DNA of 64,000 bases from Pseudomonas izuensis (GTDB lineage: Bacteria; Pseudomonadota; Gammaproteobacteria; Pseudomonadales; Pseudomonadaceae): positions 48,926-112,925 of the forward strand of contig NZ_WTFT01000028.1 of assembly GCF_009861505.1 (NCBI RefSeq). Direction: 5' to 3'. This document shows positions 43,682-52,818 of this stretch, piece by piece. The notes beneath the pieces are model-generated. The model searched no databases, was not told where the DNA came from, and saw only the letters and a list, made by a program, of their open reading frames with translations. Within the stretch, counting starts at the first letter, position 1, and each line of letters starts with the position of its first letter. The position numbers and the translations under genes were made by a program.

Positions 43682-44369
43682 TATTCGATTCCTTGATTAA
43701 AATTCCAGTTTTTAACTTCTGAGGTGTCTGAGGTAAGACAAGGCGCGTCGAGACTTGGGTAGTTGGTCCGCTGAGTACTTGGAGTTTTGTAAGCGGTGAA
43801 AAGGTGGGTTGTCGTGCTATCCACGCAACCCGTGAACGTTAATTTGCAGAATTCGATATGCATGGAATCCCATCTCGTTGCCTTTTTAAGGCCTGCTTGG
43901 AATCTCGCCGTCTGAGACGGATTTCCTTGTTATCAATAGTTCTTGGGCAGCGTAGAAATCGGCGCCCAATATGCTGGCTCAATGCTAGTACCGATTGGGT
44001 AAATTACCTAATGAGCAGCGAACAGCGCAAGTTGTCGTACGTTAAAAACTGGTTGATTACGATACCCAGGGACTCTGCTCGCTTGCTTGGTATTGCTCAA
44101 CGTTGAGTCAGTTGAAAAAGGGCAGCCGAAAATGTGGGAAAAGGGTGTAGGCAGGTCGGAGCAAAAGAGGAGGCAGCTAGGTGATTTATGCAGAGTAAAA
44201 TCATCACCTGTATGCCTCGAACGCCGTAAAAATTTATATTTAGTCAATGACTTGGTAGTCAACACCTTCAAAAACACAGCCATCTTCTTCCAACGCAACT
44301 CGTTAGTGGCGTTCCTGTTTTAAGTCGCTAAACTGCGCCAGCCGTTCATTTTTCTTTTGAGGCTTGCGC
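43682..44369. other. Long non-coding gap at the right side of the island
   Basis: About 690 bases without a supported gene. A compact hairpin, GGGTTG-T-CGTG-CTATC-CACG-CAACCC, lies at 43806-43831. An imperfect inverted repeat AGGTGAT...ATCACCT is at 44179-44216. An 82-codon frame (43858-44106) resembles nothing I know. The first 150 bases must contain the promoter of the metallophosphoesterase-NTPase gene. No integrase remnant or tRNA was seen. Confidence 0.5.
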
Positions 44370-44753
44370 ATGAAATTTCGTTTTCTGCTGTGGATGCTGG
44401 GCTTGCTGATGGGCAAGGCCAGTCGGACCAATCCTGCGTTTCAGCAGCAGTTGGGTGACAAGGAGTTGGTGTTTCAGCTGCAGACCCTGGACGGGAAAGT
44501 GGCTCGGCATTTCCGGGTGAAGGATCAGCGCATCACCAGCAAGTCAGGCGTGTATGCCGAGCCTGCGTTTGCGATTGCCTTTAAAGACGCCGCGTATGGC
44601 TTTGCCACGATGCAGGCGAAGAACAAGCAGCTGGCGTTCATGACGGGGATTCAAGACAAGTCGATTCAGATCAAGGGCAACCCGGCGCTGGTGATCTGGT
44701 TTCAGGGGCTGACCAAGTATTTGAAGCCGAAGAAGGCCAAAGCCAAGGTTTAA
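44370..44753 (+). CDS. Small SCP2-like domain protein
   Basis: A 127-residue protein beginning MKFRFLLWMLGLLMGKASRT. The body (VFQLQTLDGKVARHFRVKDQ, then SGVYAEPAFAIAFKDAAYGF) resembles the SCP2 sterol-carrier fold in strand order, as in UbiJ-type proteins; this assignment is tentative. The N-terminal 18 residues are hydrophobic and could be an anchor. TTG at 44364 is in frame, but ATG 44370 with upstream GAGG is preferred. It appears equivalent to the gene next to the HU-like gene in PAO1 and so marks the right edge of the island. Confidence 0.7.
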   Translation: MKFRFLLWMLGLLMGKASRTNPAFQQQLGDKELVFQLQTLDGKVARHFRVKDQRITSKSGVYAEPAFAIAFKDAAYGFATMQAKNKQLAFMTGIQDKSIQIKGNPALVIWFQGLTKYLKPKKAKAKV

Positions 44754-44780
44754 GGACTGTCAGTAAGTCCGAGTTGAATT

Positions 44781-44846
44781 CTTCGCGAGCAGGCTCGCTC
44801 CCACAGGGAATACCTAACCTCTGTGGGAGAGAGCCTGCCCGCGAAG
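44781..44846. repeat. REPIN
   Basis: CTTCGCGAGCAGGCTCGCTC at 44781-44800 and TGTGGGAGAGAGCCTGCCCG to about 44846. The right arm has two changes, so the inverted match is imperfect. It sits between convergent genes. Confidence 0.88.
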
Positions 44847-44849
44847 CTT

Positions 44850-46250
44850 TTAGGGCTGGCTGAATTGCGAGGCCAGTTCGCGTAGCAGCACTTCGGCTTC
44901 GAGGACTTTGCTGACGACGTCTTCCGCTTTGGCGCGGGTCAGGCCGAGGCGGTCGAGCAGGGCGTCGGGGATGTCTTCGTCCGGGCCGGAACCGATGCCA
45001 CGGCTGCGCAGAAGGCGCACGGACAGGCACACCAGGTTCGGGTATTCGGCGTAGTCGCCGTCGTAGCCCGGGTCGTGCTGGAAGCGCAGTGCGGTGGACA
45101 GTTCATCGGGCATGTCCCAGAAGCGCATCAGCCAGGCGCCGATCTGTTCGCGGCTGATGCCCAGCAGGTGTTGCTCGATGTAGCTGTGGCACAGGTGCGG
45201 GTTGACCTCCAGGTGACGGCAGATCAGCGAGAAGTGTGGCGGGAACACGTGGGCCAGCAGCAGGTAGCCGAAGTTGTGCAGCAGGCCCGCCAGGTAGGTC
45301 AGGCCGGCTTCCGGGCGCTGGGTGCGCGGCATGGCGCGGGTCAGGCCTTCGATGACGGCGGCGGTGTAGATCGATTGCTGCCAGTACGGCGTGCTGTGTT
45401 GCGGGTGGTCCTTGGGTAGGCTCAGGGTTTTGCCCAGGGCCAGGCCCAGTGCCAGGTTGATCACCAGGTCGAAACCCAGTACCCGCACGATGGCGTCTTC
45501 CACTGAACGAATCTTGCCCGGCGAGGCGTAGTACGGCGACGCTGCCCAGCTCACCACTTGCGCGGCCAGCGCCGGGTCGGTTTCGACCACGCCGGTGATG
45601 TCGTCGATGGTGGCGTTGGGGTCGACGCGCAGCTTGATGATCTTCTGTGCGGTTTCGGCCAGCGGCGGAATTTCGATGGTCGCTTCCAGGCGTTGCTGGA
45701 TGCGCCGCGCGGTGAACGCTTGAACGGCCTGGGTGATTTCCTCGCGGTCATCGTCGGGGCGGTCGAGGTTGGGGCGGATGCTGCTCAGGGCTTCGCCGAA
45801 GTTGGCGGCGCTGGCCTTGTTGAGCATGGCCTTGAAGGCTTCGCTGGTGATTTCCAGCAGCACGCCCGGCTCGCCCGAATTGACCAGCACCGTCGGCTCG
45901 CGCAGCAGGCTTTCTTCATACAGGCACGGCGAGCTGGTGAGGGCGGGCAGACCCGGCAGCAAGCTCAGGCTGTGCTTGCCGAGCATCTTGACCAGGCGCT
46001 CGGTCGGCACGGCGGTGAGGCGACGGCCAGTGAGTTCGGTGAGGCGGTTGAGGTCGAGCAACTGACTCTGCGGGAACAGCACCATCAGCGCGCCGACGGC
46101 GTCATCGAGTAGCACCGCCTGGACCTTGCGCGCCGGGTTCAAGCCGTGATGGTCGAGGACTTCTTCAAAGGCAATGCCCAGTTTGCCCAGCAGCAGCCGA
46201 ATAACCGACGGAGCGTGCGGGGAGGCGGGTGCGAGGGCAACTTCGGTCAT
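44850..46250 (-). CDS. HDOD domain protein with YbaK-like N-domain
   Basis: A 466-residue cytoplasmic protein. Residues 10 to about 165 resemble the YbaK/prolyl-tRNA-editing fold (LDHHGLNPARKVQAVLLDDA, then RRLTAVPTERLVKMLGKHSL). Residues about 185-400 form an HDOD domain (IEIPPLAETAQKIIKLRVDP and YLAGLLHNFGYLLLAHVFP), which resembles HD phosphohydrolases but lacks the full catalytic set. HDOD proteins act in signalling regulation. It lies between the SCP2-like gene and recG, as in PAO1 from memory. Confidence 0.87.
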   Translation of the reverse strand: MTEVALAPASPHAPSVIRLLLGKLGIAFEEVLDHHGLNPARKVQAVLLDDAVGALMVLFPQSQLLDLNRLTELTGRRLTAVPTERLVKMLGKHSLSLLPGLPALTSSPCLYEESLLREPTVLVNSGEPGVLLEITSEAFKAMLNKASAANFGEALSSIRPNLDRPDDDREEITQAVQAFTARRIQQRLEATIEIPPLAETAQKIIKLRVDPNATIDDITGVVETDPALAAQVVSWAASPYYASPGKIRSVEDAIVRVLGFDLVINLALGLALGKTLSLPKDHPQHSTPYWQQSIYTAAVIEGLTRAMPRTQRPEAGLTYLAGLLHNFGYLLLAHVFPPHFSLICRHLEVNPHLCHSYIEQHLLGISREQIGAWLMRFWDMPDELSTALRFQHDPGYDGDYAEYPNLVCLSVRLLRSRGIGSGPDEDIPDALLDRLGLTRAKAEDVVSKVLEAEVLLRELASQFSQP

Positions 46251-46328
46251 GGTCTGTATCCGGACTAAAACAATTGCAGGAGTATACCCAGCTTGCTCAA
46301 ACCCATCCTCCAGAAACTGCGACGGTGC

Positions 46329-48404
46329 TCACACTTGGCCGTATTGCTGCCCGTGGCGCAGCCAGCGGTCGAGTAGCGGGCTGACGTGGTCCGGCCAGCG
46401 TTCCAGCAAGGCTTGTGCGGCGTCGCGAACAGCGGGCAGCAGGTCGGCATCGCGCATCAGGTCGGCGACCTTGAATTGAAGCAGGCCGGTCTGCCGCGTA
46501 CCGAGCATTTCGCCGGGGCCGCGCAGTTCGAGGTCTTTTTCTGCTATGACAAAACCGTCGTTGGTTTCGCGCATGATCCCAAGCCGTTGACGGCCGATCT
46601 GCGACAACGGCGGATGGTAAAGCAGCACGCAATGGCTGACCGCGCTGCCCCGACCGACGCGACCGCGCAACTGGTGCAGTTGCGCCAGGCCCAGGCGTTC
46701 CGGGTTTTCGATGATCATCAGGCTGGCGTTGGGCACGTCCACACCAACTTCGATCACGGTGGTCGCCACCAGCAGCTGCAAATTACCGGCCTTGAACTCG
46801 GCCATCACCGCGGCTTTCTCGGCGGGTTTCATGCGCCCGTGGATCAGCCCCACTTTCAACTCGCCGAGGGCGGCGGTCAGGTCTTCATAGGTGGTTTCGG
46901 CGGCCTGGCACGTCAGCTCTTCCGACTCTTCAATCAGGGTGCACACCCAATAGGCCTGGCGCCCTTCTGCACAGGCGCTGCGCACCCGCTCGATCACTTC
47001 GACCCGTCGGGTGTCGGTGATCAGCACGGTGTTGACTGGGGTTCGGCCGGGCGGCAATTCGTCGAGGATCGAGGTGTCGAGATCGGCGTAGGCGCTCATG
47101 GCCAGCGTGCGCGGGATCGGTGTCGCGGTCATGATCAGCTGATGCGGACACATCCGCCCGCCGACGCCTTTCTGCCGCAAGGCCAGCCGCTGTTGCACGC
47201 CGAAGCGGTGTTGTTCGTCGATGATTGCCAGCGCCAGGTTCTTGAACTGCACTTCGTCCTGGAACAGCGCATGGGTGCCAACCACCATCGGTGTGCCATT
47301 GGCGATCTGCTCCAGCGCGGCCACGCGATTTTTGCCCTTGAGCTTGCCGGCCAGCCACGCGACCTCGATGCCCAGCGGTTCGAGCCAGCGCTTGAAGGTG
47401 ATGAAGTGCTGCTCGGCGAGAATCTCGGTGGGCGCCATCAGCGCCACTTGATAACCCGCCTCCAGGGCCTGTAGTGCGGCGAGGGCGGCGACTACGGTTT
47501 TGCCCGCGCCGACATCGCCCTGAATCAGCCGCAGCATGGGCTCGCGCTGGCTCAGATCGTAGGCGATTTCATTTCCGACCCGTTGCTGCGCACCCGTGGG
47601 GTTGAACCCGAGGTTGGCCAAATATCTGGCCGGCAGTTGCGTCGCTTTCGGCATGGCCGGCGCGCGCAGCGAACGCATGCTTTCGCGCAGGCGTTGCTGG
47701 GACAGTTGATGGGTCAGCAGTTCTTCGAACGCCAAACGGTGCTGTGCCCAGTGATGCCCGAGGGCCAGCTCATCGACGTCGGCATCGGCCGGCGGGTTGT
47801 GCAGGTAGCGGATCGCATCGGCCAGCGGCGCCAGTTGGTAGTCACGGGCCAGTTCGTTCGGCAGCCAGTCGGGCAGGCTGGAGGGGCCGAGCAACGTCAG
47901 GGTTTGCAGGCACAGTTGGCGCAGGCGTTGTTGCGTCAGGCCCTCGGTGAGCGGGTACACCGGGGTCAGGGTTTCATCCACGGGCGGCGGTTCGTCGCCG
48001 GTAATGGCGCGGTATTCCGGGTGGTAGATTTCCAGTCCTGACGCACCGGGCCGGGCTTCGCCGTAGCAGCGAATCCGCGTGCCGCGCTTGAGGCCTTCTT
48101 TTTGCGCATTGCTGAAATGGTAGAAGCGCAGGCTGAGCCCGCCGGTGCCGTCCTGCAGACGTACCACCAGGCTACGGCGCCGACCCATGACCACGTCGGC
48201 ACCGCTGACGGTGCCTTCGATCACGGCATCTTGCCCAGGGCGCAGCGCGCCAATCGGAACCACGCGGGTGCGGTCCTGATAACGCAGCGGAAGGTGAAAC
48301 AGTACGTCCTGGAGATTTTCCAGGCCGACCTTGGCCAGTTTCTCAGCCATGGCTTCGCCGACACCCTTGAGTGCCGTCACGGACACTTGCGACAACTCGG
48401 TCAT
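46329..48404 (-). CDS. recG: ATP-dependent DNA helicase RecG
   Basis: A 691-residue helicase that remodels stalled forks and Holliday junctions. The N-terminal wedge (OB-fold) domain spans about residues 1-155. The helicase core shows Walker A GDVGAGKTVVA, the DEQH-type box IIDEQHRFGVQQR, motif III TATPIPRT and late motifs TTVIEVGVDVPNA and QLRGRVGR. Length equals the family norm. The stop of the upstream oxyR lies 9 bases before recG starts, so the two are co-transcribed. Confidence 0.97.
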   Translation of the reverse strand: MTELSQVSVTALKGVGEAMAEKLAKVGLENLQDVLFHLPLRYQDRTRVVPIGALRPGQDAVIEGTVSGADVVMGRRRSLVVRLQDGTGGLSLRFYHFSNAQKEGLKRGTRIRCYGEARPGASGLEIYHPEYRAITGDEPPPVDETLTPVYPLTEGLTQQRLRQLCLQTLTLLGPSSLPDWLPNELARDYQLAPLADAIRYLHNPPADADVDELALGHHWAQHRLAFEELLTHQLSQQRLRESMRSLRAPAMPKATQLPARYLANLGFNPTGAQQRVGNEIAYDLSQREPMLRLIQGDVGAGKTVVAALAALQALEAGYQVALMAPTEILAEQHFITFKRWLEPLGIEVAWLAGKLKGKNRVAALEQIANGTPMVVGTHALFQDEVQFKNLALAIIDEQHRFGVQQRLALRQKGVGGRMCPHQLIMTATPIPRTLAMSAYADLDTSILDELPPGRTPVNTVLITDTRRVEVIERVRSACAEGRQAYWVCTLIEESEELTCQAAETTYEDLTAALGELKVGLIHGRMKPAEKAAVMAEFKAGNLQLLVATTVIEVGVDVPNASLMIIENPERLGLAQLHQLRGRVGRGSAVSHCVLLYHPPLSQIGRQRLGIMRETNDGFVIAEKDLELRGPGEMLGTRQTGLLQFKVADLMRDADLLPAVRDAAQALLERWPDHVSPLLDRWLRHGQQYGQV

Positions 48405-48413
48405 GACGCTTGC

Positions 48414-49343
48414 TTAGCCCGCCACCACCTGCGCGGACGGCTTGGCCACCGAGCACAGGCGAATGGAGTCAGCGAGGATTTCGATTGCCTTGGGCCGCGG
48501 GAAACTCGCGCGCCAGGCGATGGCCACGGTGCGATAGGGCGTGGGTGCCGACAGCGGCCGGACTTCGATCACGCCGGGCGCATAGTGATGGCTGTCGACC
48601 GCCGACAGCGGCAGGATCGAAATGCCGAGGCCGGACGCGACCATGTGGCGGATGGTTTCCAGTGAGCTGGATTCCACCGTGGTGTGCTTGGCGCCGTCGT
48701 TGCCTTTGGTCAGGGTCGGGCAGGCTTCCAGCACCTGATCGCGGAAGCAGTGGCCTTCGCCGAGCAGCAGCAGGCTCTTGTCGTTGAGCAGGTTGGCGTC
48801 GATGGAGTCTTTTTGCGTCCACGGGTGCTGGGCCGGCATCAGGACGTAGAACGGCTCGTCGTAGAGTTGCAGGGTCAGCACGTCGGCTTCATTGAAGGGC
48901 AGGGCGATGATGATCGCGTCGAGTTCGCCGTTGCGCAGTTTGTCGCGCAGCACATGGGTGAAGTTTTCTTCGATGTACAACGGCATCTGCGGGGCGACCC
49001 GGTGCAGTTGCGGAATCAGGTGTGGAAACAGGTACGGGCCGACGGTGTAGATCGCGCCGACTTTCAGCGGTGCAGTCAGCTGGTTCTTGCCAGCCTGGGC
49101 CAGTTCGCGAATGCCCTGGGCCTGCTCCAGGACTTTTTGCGCCTGGGCCACAATGCCTTCGCCGACCGGAGTCAGGCGCACGGCGCTTTTGCTGCGCTCG
49201 AAAATCAGCACACCGAGTTCGTCTTCAAGCTTTTTCACGCCCACCGACAGGGTTGGCTGGCTGACGTGGCAACGCTCGGCCGCGTGGCCGAAGTGCTGCT
49301 CTTGGGCGAGGGTAACGATGTAGCGTAATTCTGTGAGGGTCAT
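48414..49343 (-). CDS. oxyR: Hydrogen peroxide sensor and regulator OxyR
   Basis: A 309-residue LysR regulator. It begins MTLTELRYIVTLAQEQHFGH with the winged helix in residues 1-60. The redox cysteines Cys199 and Cys208 in GEGHCFRDQVLEAC are at the same numbers as in E. coli. Oxidation to a disulfide turns on catalase and alkyl hydroperoxide reductase genes. The open frame reaches 49550, but the family start at 49343 is clear. It is transcribed with recG. Confidence 0.97.
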   Translation of the reverse strand: MTLTELRYIVTLAQEQHFGHAAERCHVSQPTLSVGVKKLEDELGVLIFERSKSAVRLTPVGEGIVAQAQKVLEQAQGIRELAQAGKNQLTAPLKVGAIYTVGPYLFPHLIPQLHRVAPQMPLYIEENFTHVLRDKLRNGELDAIIIALPFNEADVLTLQLYDEPFYVLMPAQHPWTQKDSIDANLLNDKSLLLLGEGHCFRDQVLEACPTLTKGNDGAKHTTVESSSLETIRHMVASGLGISILPLSAVDSHHYAPGVIEVRPLSAPTPYRTVAIAWRASFPRPKAIEILADSIRLCSVAKPSAQVVAG

Positions 49344-49462
49344 AGCAAAGCGTCCATGAAGATGCGAGCCAAGCATACCGGCTGCAATCGATAGACGCAC
49401 GTTATCAGAAGGTATGTGTCGGGTGACACCGGGCAATGTGGGTTTGCCGCTGGCAGATATGC

Positions 49463-49487
49463 GAAAGGCACCTTTCGGTGCCTTCCT
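49463..49487 (-). terminator. Terminator-like hairpin between tonB and oxyR
   Basis: AAGGCACC and GGTGCCTT form an 8-bp stem with a TTTC loop. In the minus direction it is followed by only a short T stretch. It lies about 135 bases past the tonB stop and upstream of oxyR. Confidence 0.6.
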
Positions 49488-49511
49488 GAAATCCTGTAGC
49501 CGCCACAGAAC

Positions 49512-49604
49512 CTGTAGGAGCAAAGCTTGCTCGCGATGAAGCCATAACACTCACCATTTTCGGTGACTGATATACCGCTATCGCGAGCAAGCTTTGCTCC
49601 TACA
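49512..49604. repeat. REPIN
   Basis: CTGTAGGAGCAAAGCTTGCT at 49512-49531 and its inverted copy ending at about 49604. The core AAGCTT type is shared with the copies at 4963 and 59640. Confidence 0.9.
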
Positions 49605-49621
49605 AGAGATAGTGGTGTTGC

Positions 49622-50371
49622 TTAACGTCGGTGTTTGTCTATGGAGTAGACAAAAGGTGCAACGATTTCGATGGAGCCGTTGGTGAGCATGTGCGCCGGT
49701 GGTTTTGGCAGCGGCTGGGCGCGGCGGATCATGTCCAGGGTGGCCCGGTCCAGATCGGCAGTGCCTGAGGCGCCCACCAGCTCGAATGACAAGACGTTAC
49801 CGTCGGCATCCACCACGAAACGCAGGCGGTTCATGCCTTCCTTGCCCCGTGCCTGTGCACTGGCCGGGTACTTTTTGTACTTCTGCAGGTGCGCGAGCAG
49901 GGTGCCTTCCCAGCTGGCCTTGGCGGCGACTTGGGCGGCAGAGGGGCCAGGCGCAGGCGCGGCGGATTTTTCGGTTGGCGCTGGCGTCGGCGGTGCTTCG
50001 CTCGGCTTGGCCTCGGACGGTTTCTCCTTCGGCGGCTCGGGCTTTTTCTCCACAGGCTTGGGCGGTTGAGGCTTGGGCTTGGGTTTGACCGGTTTCGGAA
50101 CGGCGATCTCGGCCTTCGGCGCTTCGGCGAGTTTCGGTATCGGCAGTTCTTCTACCGGAGTCGGCGGCTGCGGTGGTGTGACGACCTTTGGCGGTGCAGG
50201 CGGTGGCGGGGCAGGAACCGGTGCCAGCTCGACCATCATTGCCTGGGGCGGCAATTGGATGGGCGGGCGGGCCGTCCAGTTCACGGCCAGCGCGATGGCC
50301 AGCGCGTGAACACCCAGCACCACGGCCAGGCTACCGCTGTAACGCGTCAGCTTATGGCGCGTCGTGATCAT
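49622..50371 (-). CDS. tonB: Energy transducer TonB
   Basis: A 249-residue protein with an N-terminal membrane anchor (about residues 15-33, including a HALAIALAV core with histidine). A long proline/lysine-rich periplasmic spacer follows (about residues 50-150, repeats of KPKPQPPKP type), then the C-terminal TonB domain (SWEGTLLAHLQKYKKYPASA and DADGNVLSFELVGASG). It carries proton-motive energy from ExbBD to outer-membrane siderophore receptors. Its start overlaps the exbD stop by four bases. Confidence 0.95.
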   Translation of the reverse strand: MITTRHKLTRYSGSLAVVLGVHALAIALAVNWTARPPIQLPPQAMMVELAPVPAPPPPAPPKVVTPPQPPTPVEELPIPKLAEAPKAEIAVPKPVKPKPKPQPPKPVEKKPEPPKEKPSEAKPSEAPPTPAPTEKSAAPAPGPSAAQVAAKASWEGTLLAHLQKYKKYPASAQARGKEGMNRLRFVVDADGNVLSFELVGASGTADLDRATLDMIRRAQPLPKPPAHMLTNGSIEIVAPFVYSIDKHRR

Positions 50372-50796
50372 TTCTTGACTGCCGACTCGAGACCGACCAG
50401 ACCCACCTTCAGGTAACCGGCCGAGCGCAGGTTGTCCATCACGCTCATCAGGTCGCCGTAATCCACGCCTTTATCGGCCTGGAAGAAGATCGTCGTGTCT
50501 TTCTTGCCCTGGGTCTTGGCGTCGAGCGTGGCGCCGAGTGCTTCGGCTTTCACTTCGTCTTCGCCCAGGAACAGGCGTTGGTCAGCCTTGACGCTGAGGA
50601 ACACCGGCTTTTCTGGCCGCGGCGCCGGTTTGGCGGTGGACGCAGGCAGGTCGACCTTGATGTCCACGGTGGCCAGCGGAGCCGCCACCATGAAGATGAT
50701 CAACAGCACCAGCATCACGTCGATGAACGGCGTGACGTTGATTTCGTGGTTTTCGGACAGATCGTCGTCTGCCCCTTCTTTCAAATGCAGGCCCAT
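50368..50796 (-). CDS. exbD: TonB-system transport protein ExbD
   Basis: A 142-residue inner-membrane protein with one span near residues 20-42 (NVTPFIDVMLVLLIIFMVAA), which includes the essential aspartate. A periplasmic domain follows (TIFFQADKGVDYGDLMSVMD). It forms the proton channel with ExbB. It lies 6 bases after exbB and overlaps tonB by four. Confidence 0.96.
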   Translation of the reverse strand: MGLHLKEGADDDLSENHEINVTPFIDVMLVLLIIFMVAAPLATVDIKVDLPASTAKPAPRPEKPVFLSVKADQRLFLGEDEVKAEALGATLDAKTQGKKDTTIFFQADKGVDYGDLMSVMDNLRSAGYLKVGLVGLESAVKK

Positions 50797-50802
50797 GGCC
50801 GA

Positions 50803-51765
50803 TTACCCCACTTTCACCATGTGCGGTTGCGAGCTGCGCTCAGGCTGGTGATCGAGGTCGCGGCTGACCAGCAGCAGGACTTGGGCCGACGCGTCGGACA
50901 CCTGCGCCTTGTAACCGGCGATGGAGCGGGCAAACACGTTGTAGATCACCACCGCAGGAATCGCCGCGACCAGACCCAGTGCGGTCGCCAGCAGGGCTTC
51001 AGCGATGCCGGGGGCCACGACGGCGAGGTTGGTGGTCTGGGTTTTGGCAATGCCGATGAAGCTGTTCATGATGCCCCATACGGTACCGAACAGGCCGACG
51101 AACGGCGCGGTGGAACCGATGGTGGCAAGCACGCCGGTGCCGCTGCTCATGTTGCGACCGCAGGCGGCCACCAGGCGCTCAAGGCGGAAGCTGACGCGTT
51201 CCTTGATGCCTTCTTTTTCGCGGCTGTTGACCGACAGGCGCATCTCTTCGAGAGCGTCGTGCACCAGCAAGTTGGCGAGTGTGCCTTCCTTCGCCGCGGT
51301 GACGCTGGCTTCTTTGAGGGAGGCGGACTTTTTCAGGTTGGCGATTTCACCGCGCAGGCGACGCTTGGCGCCCATCAGCTCGAAGCCTTTGGCAATCCAG
51401 ATGGTCCAGGTGATGATCGATGCGATCGCCAGGCCGATCATCACGATTTTCACGATGATGTCGGCATTCTTGTACATGCCCCACGGCGAAAGGTCGTGCG
51501 CCATGCCCAGGCTGTTGTCGGCTTCGAGGACTTCAGGAACGTCTGCGCCGAGGCCTTCCTGAGCAGGTGCTGCCTGGGCCGGGGCGGTCGCTGCCGGAGC
51601 GGTGTGGTCAGCTGCAACCGGTGCGGTGGCGGCCGGGGTGGCAGGCGCTTGGGCGTCAGCGAACGCCGCGGTTGGTGCCAGCATCAAGCTGAGCAACAAG
51701 GCGGCCACCGCGCTCCAGGCGCGACGTCGTTTGGTTGGCGAAGCGGAGAGTTGATTACGTGTCAT
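50803..51765 (-). CDS. exbB: TonB-system transport protein ExbB
   Basis: A 320-residue inner-membrane protein with an unusually long N-terminus: a signal-like segment (about residues 13-37, ending PTAAFA) and an Ala/Pro-rich periplasmic stretch before the three-span MotA/TolQ/ExbB domain (about residues 90-310). The core motifs GVLATIGSTAPFVGLFGTVW and EALLATALGLVAAIPAVVIY are present. Pseudomonas ExbB1 has this extension. MTRNQLSASPT at 51765 is the likely start, although the ribosome-binding site is weak. First gene of exbB-exbD-tonB. Confidence 0.94.
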   Translation of the reverse strand: MTRNQLSASPTKRRRAWSAVAALLLSLMLAPTAAFADAQAPATPAATAPVAADHTAPAATAPAQAAPAQEGLGADVPEVLEADNSLGMAHDLSPWGMYKNADIIVKIVMIGLAIASIITWTIWIAKGFELMGAKRRLRGEIANLKKSASLKEASVTAAKEGTLANLLVHDALEEMRLSVNSREKEGIKERVSFRLERLVAACGRNMSSGTGVLATIGSTAPFVGLFGTVWGIMNSFIGIAKTQTTNLAVVAPGIAEALLATALGLVAAIPAVVIYNVFARSIAGYKAQVSDASAQVLLLVSRDLDHQPERSSQPHMVKVG

Positions 51766-51848
51766 GCTGGGCCGGACCTGAGAGAAAAAAACGATTGATA
51801 TGTTCTTCCAGGCCTCGAAGCCCGAGAACAAAAGTGGGGCGCATTATT

Positions 51849-51867
51849 GCAAGTAATTCTTGTTAAC
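51849..51867 (-). promoter_or_regulatory. Weak Fur-box-like sequence upstream of exbB
   Basis: GCAAGTAATTCTTGTTAAC lies about 85 bases before the exbB start and matches the 19-base Fur consensus at only about half its positions. Iron control of this operon is well known in the genus, but this particular site is uncertain. Confidence 0.3.
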
Positions 51868-51956
51868 AAAAGTAATAGAGTCTCTTTTTTTCCTGTATTG
51901 CTAGCCGCTCGTCCATTGCCAGCGCTAGTCTGTCCGTTTCCAAGGGGAGTTTTCTG

Positions 51957-52814
51957 ATGTCCGCGCCTTCTGTTTTGATCGCCGGTTGTGGCGATGTCGG
52001 CAGCCGCCTGGCCACGCAATTATTGGCTGCGGGGTGGGAGGTTCATGGCCTGCGGCGCGATGTTTCGCGCCTGCCCGAAGGCGTGATTGGCGTGGCTGGC
52101 GACTTGTTCAGCAAAGACTGTCCAGAGACCTGGCCAATCGGTGCCGTGGATTACCTGGTGTATTGCGCGGCCGCCTCCGATCACGACGAAGCCGGTTACC
52201 GCGCAGCCTATATCCAGGGTCTGCAGCATGTGCTGGAGTGGCTGGACGACTATGGGCAGGTGCCCGACCGCCTGCTGTTCGTTTCCAGCAGCAGTGTTTA
52301 CGGTCAGCAAGAGGGGGAGTGGGTCGACGAGACTTCGCCGGCCGTGGCGACTGGCTACTCAGGGCGTGTGATGCTCGAAGCCGAACAGATTGCCCTGAAG
52401 AGCGGCATCCCGGCGAGCGTTGTGCGGTTGACCGGCCTCTACGGGCCCGGTCGCGAGCGGTTGTTGACTCAGGTGCGCCAGGGTTACCGCGTGGCGGTCG
52501 ATCCACCGTTGTACGCCAACCGGATTCATGCCGACGACGCGGCAGGCTTGATGGCGTGCCTGCTTGAGGCGGATCGGCGTGGCGTGGCGCTGGACGACAT
52601 CTATATTGGCGTCGATGACGCGCCGGCAGCACTGGCGGATGTGGTGGGCTGGTTGCGTGAGTATCTGGGTGTGACTGAGTGGGCAGACGACGCCAGCGTG
52701 CGCCGCACGGGGAGCAAGCGTTGCAGCAATGCGCGGGTAAAGGCGTTGGGTTGGGTGCCTAAGTATCCGAGCTTCCGCGAAGGCTATGCGGCGATCCTTG
52801 AAGGACGCTGCTGA
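51957..52814 (+). CDS. NAD-dependent epimerase/dehydratase-like (extended SDR) protein
   Basis: A 285-residue Rossmann-fold protein beginning MSAPSVLIAGCGDVGSRLAT, with the dinucleotide loop AGCGDVG. The typical catalytic YxxxK is altered: SSSSVYGQQ is present, and TGYSGRVMLEAE has no Lys four positions after the tyrosine. It resembles E. coli YeeZ, an atypical SDR of unknown activity. It is divergent from exbB, with AGGGGAG before the ATG. Confidence 0.82.
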   Translation: MSAPSVLIAGCGDVGSRLATQLLAAGWEVHGLRRDVSRLPEGVIGVAGDLFSKDCPETWPIGAVDYLVYCAAASDHDEAGYRAAYIQGLQHVLEWLDDYGQVPDRLLFVSSSSVYGQQEGEWVDETSPAVATGYSGRVMLEAEQIALKSGIPASVVRLTGLYGPGRERLLTQVRQGYRVAVDPPLYANRIHADDAAGLMACLLEADRRGVALDDIYIGVDDAPAALADVVGWLREYLGVTEWADDASVRRTGSKRCSNARVKALGWVPKYPSFREGYAAILEGRC

Positions 52815-52818
52815 CTTT

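Noticed and set aside
43858..44106. 82-codon frame at the island edge
   Set aside because: No family resemblance and no convincing ribosome-binding site; treated as non-coding.
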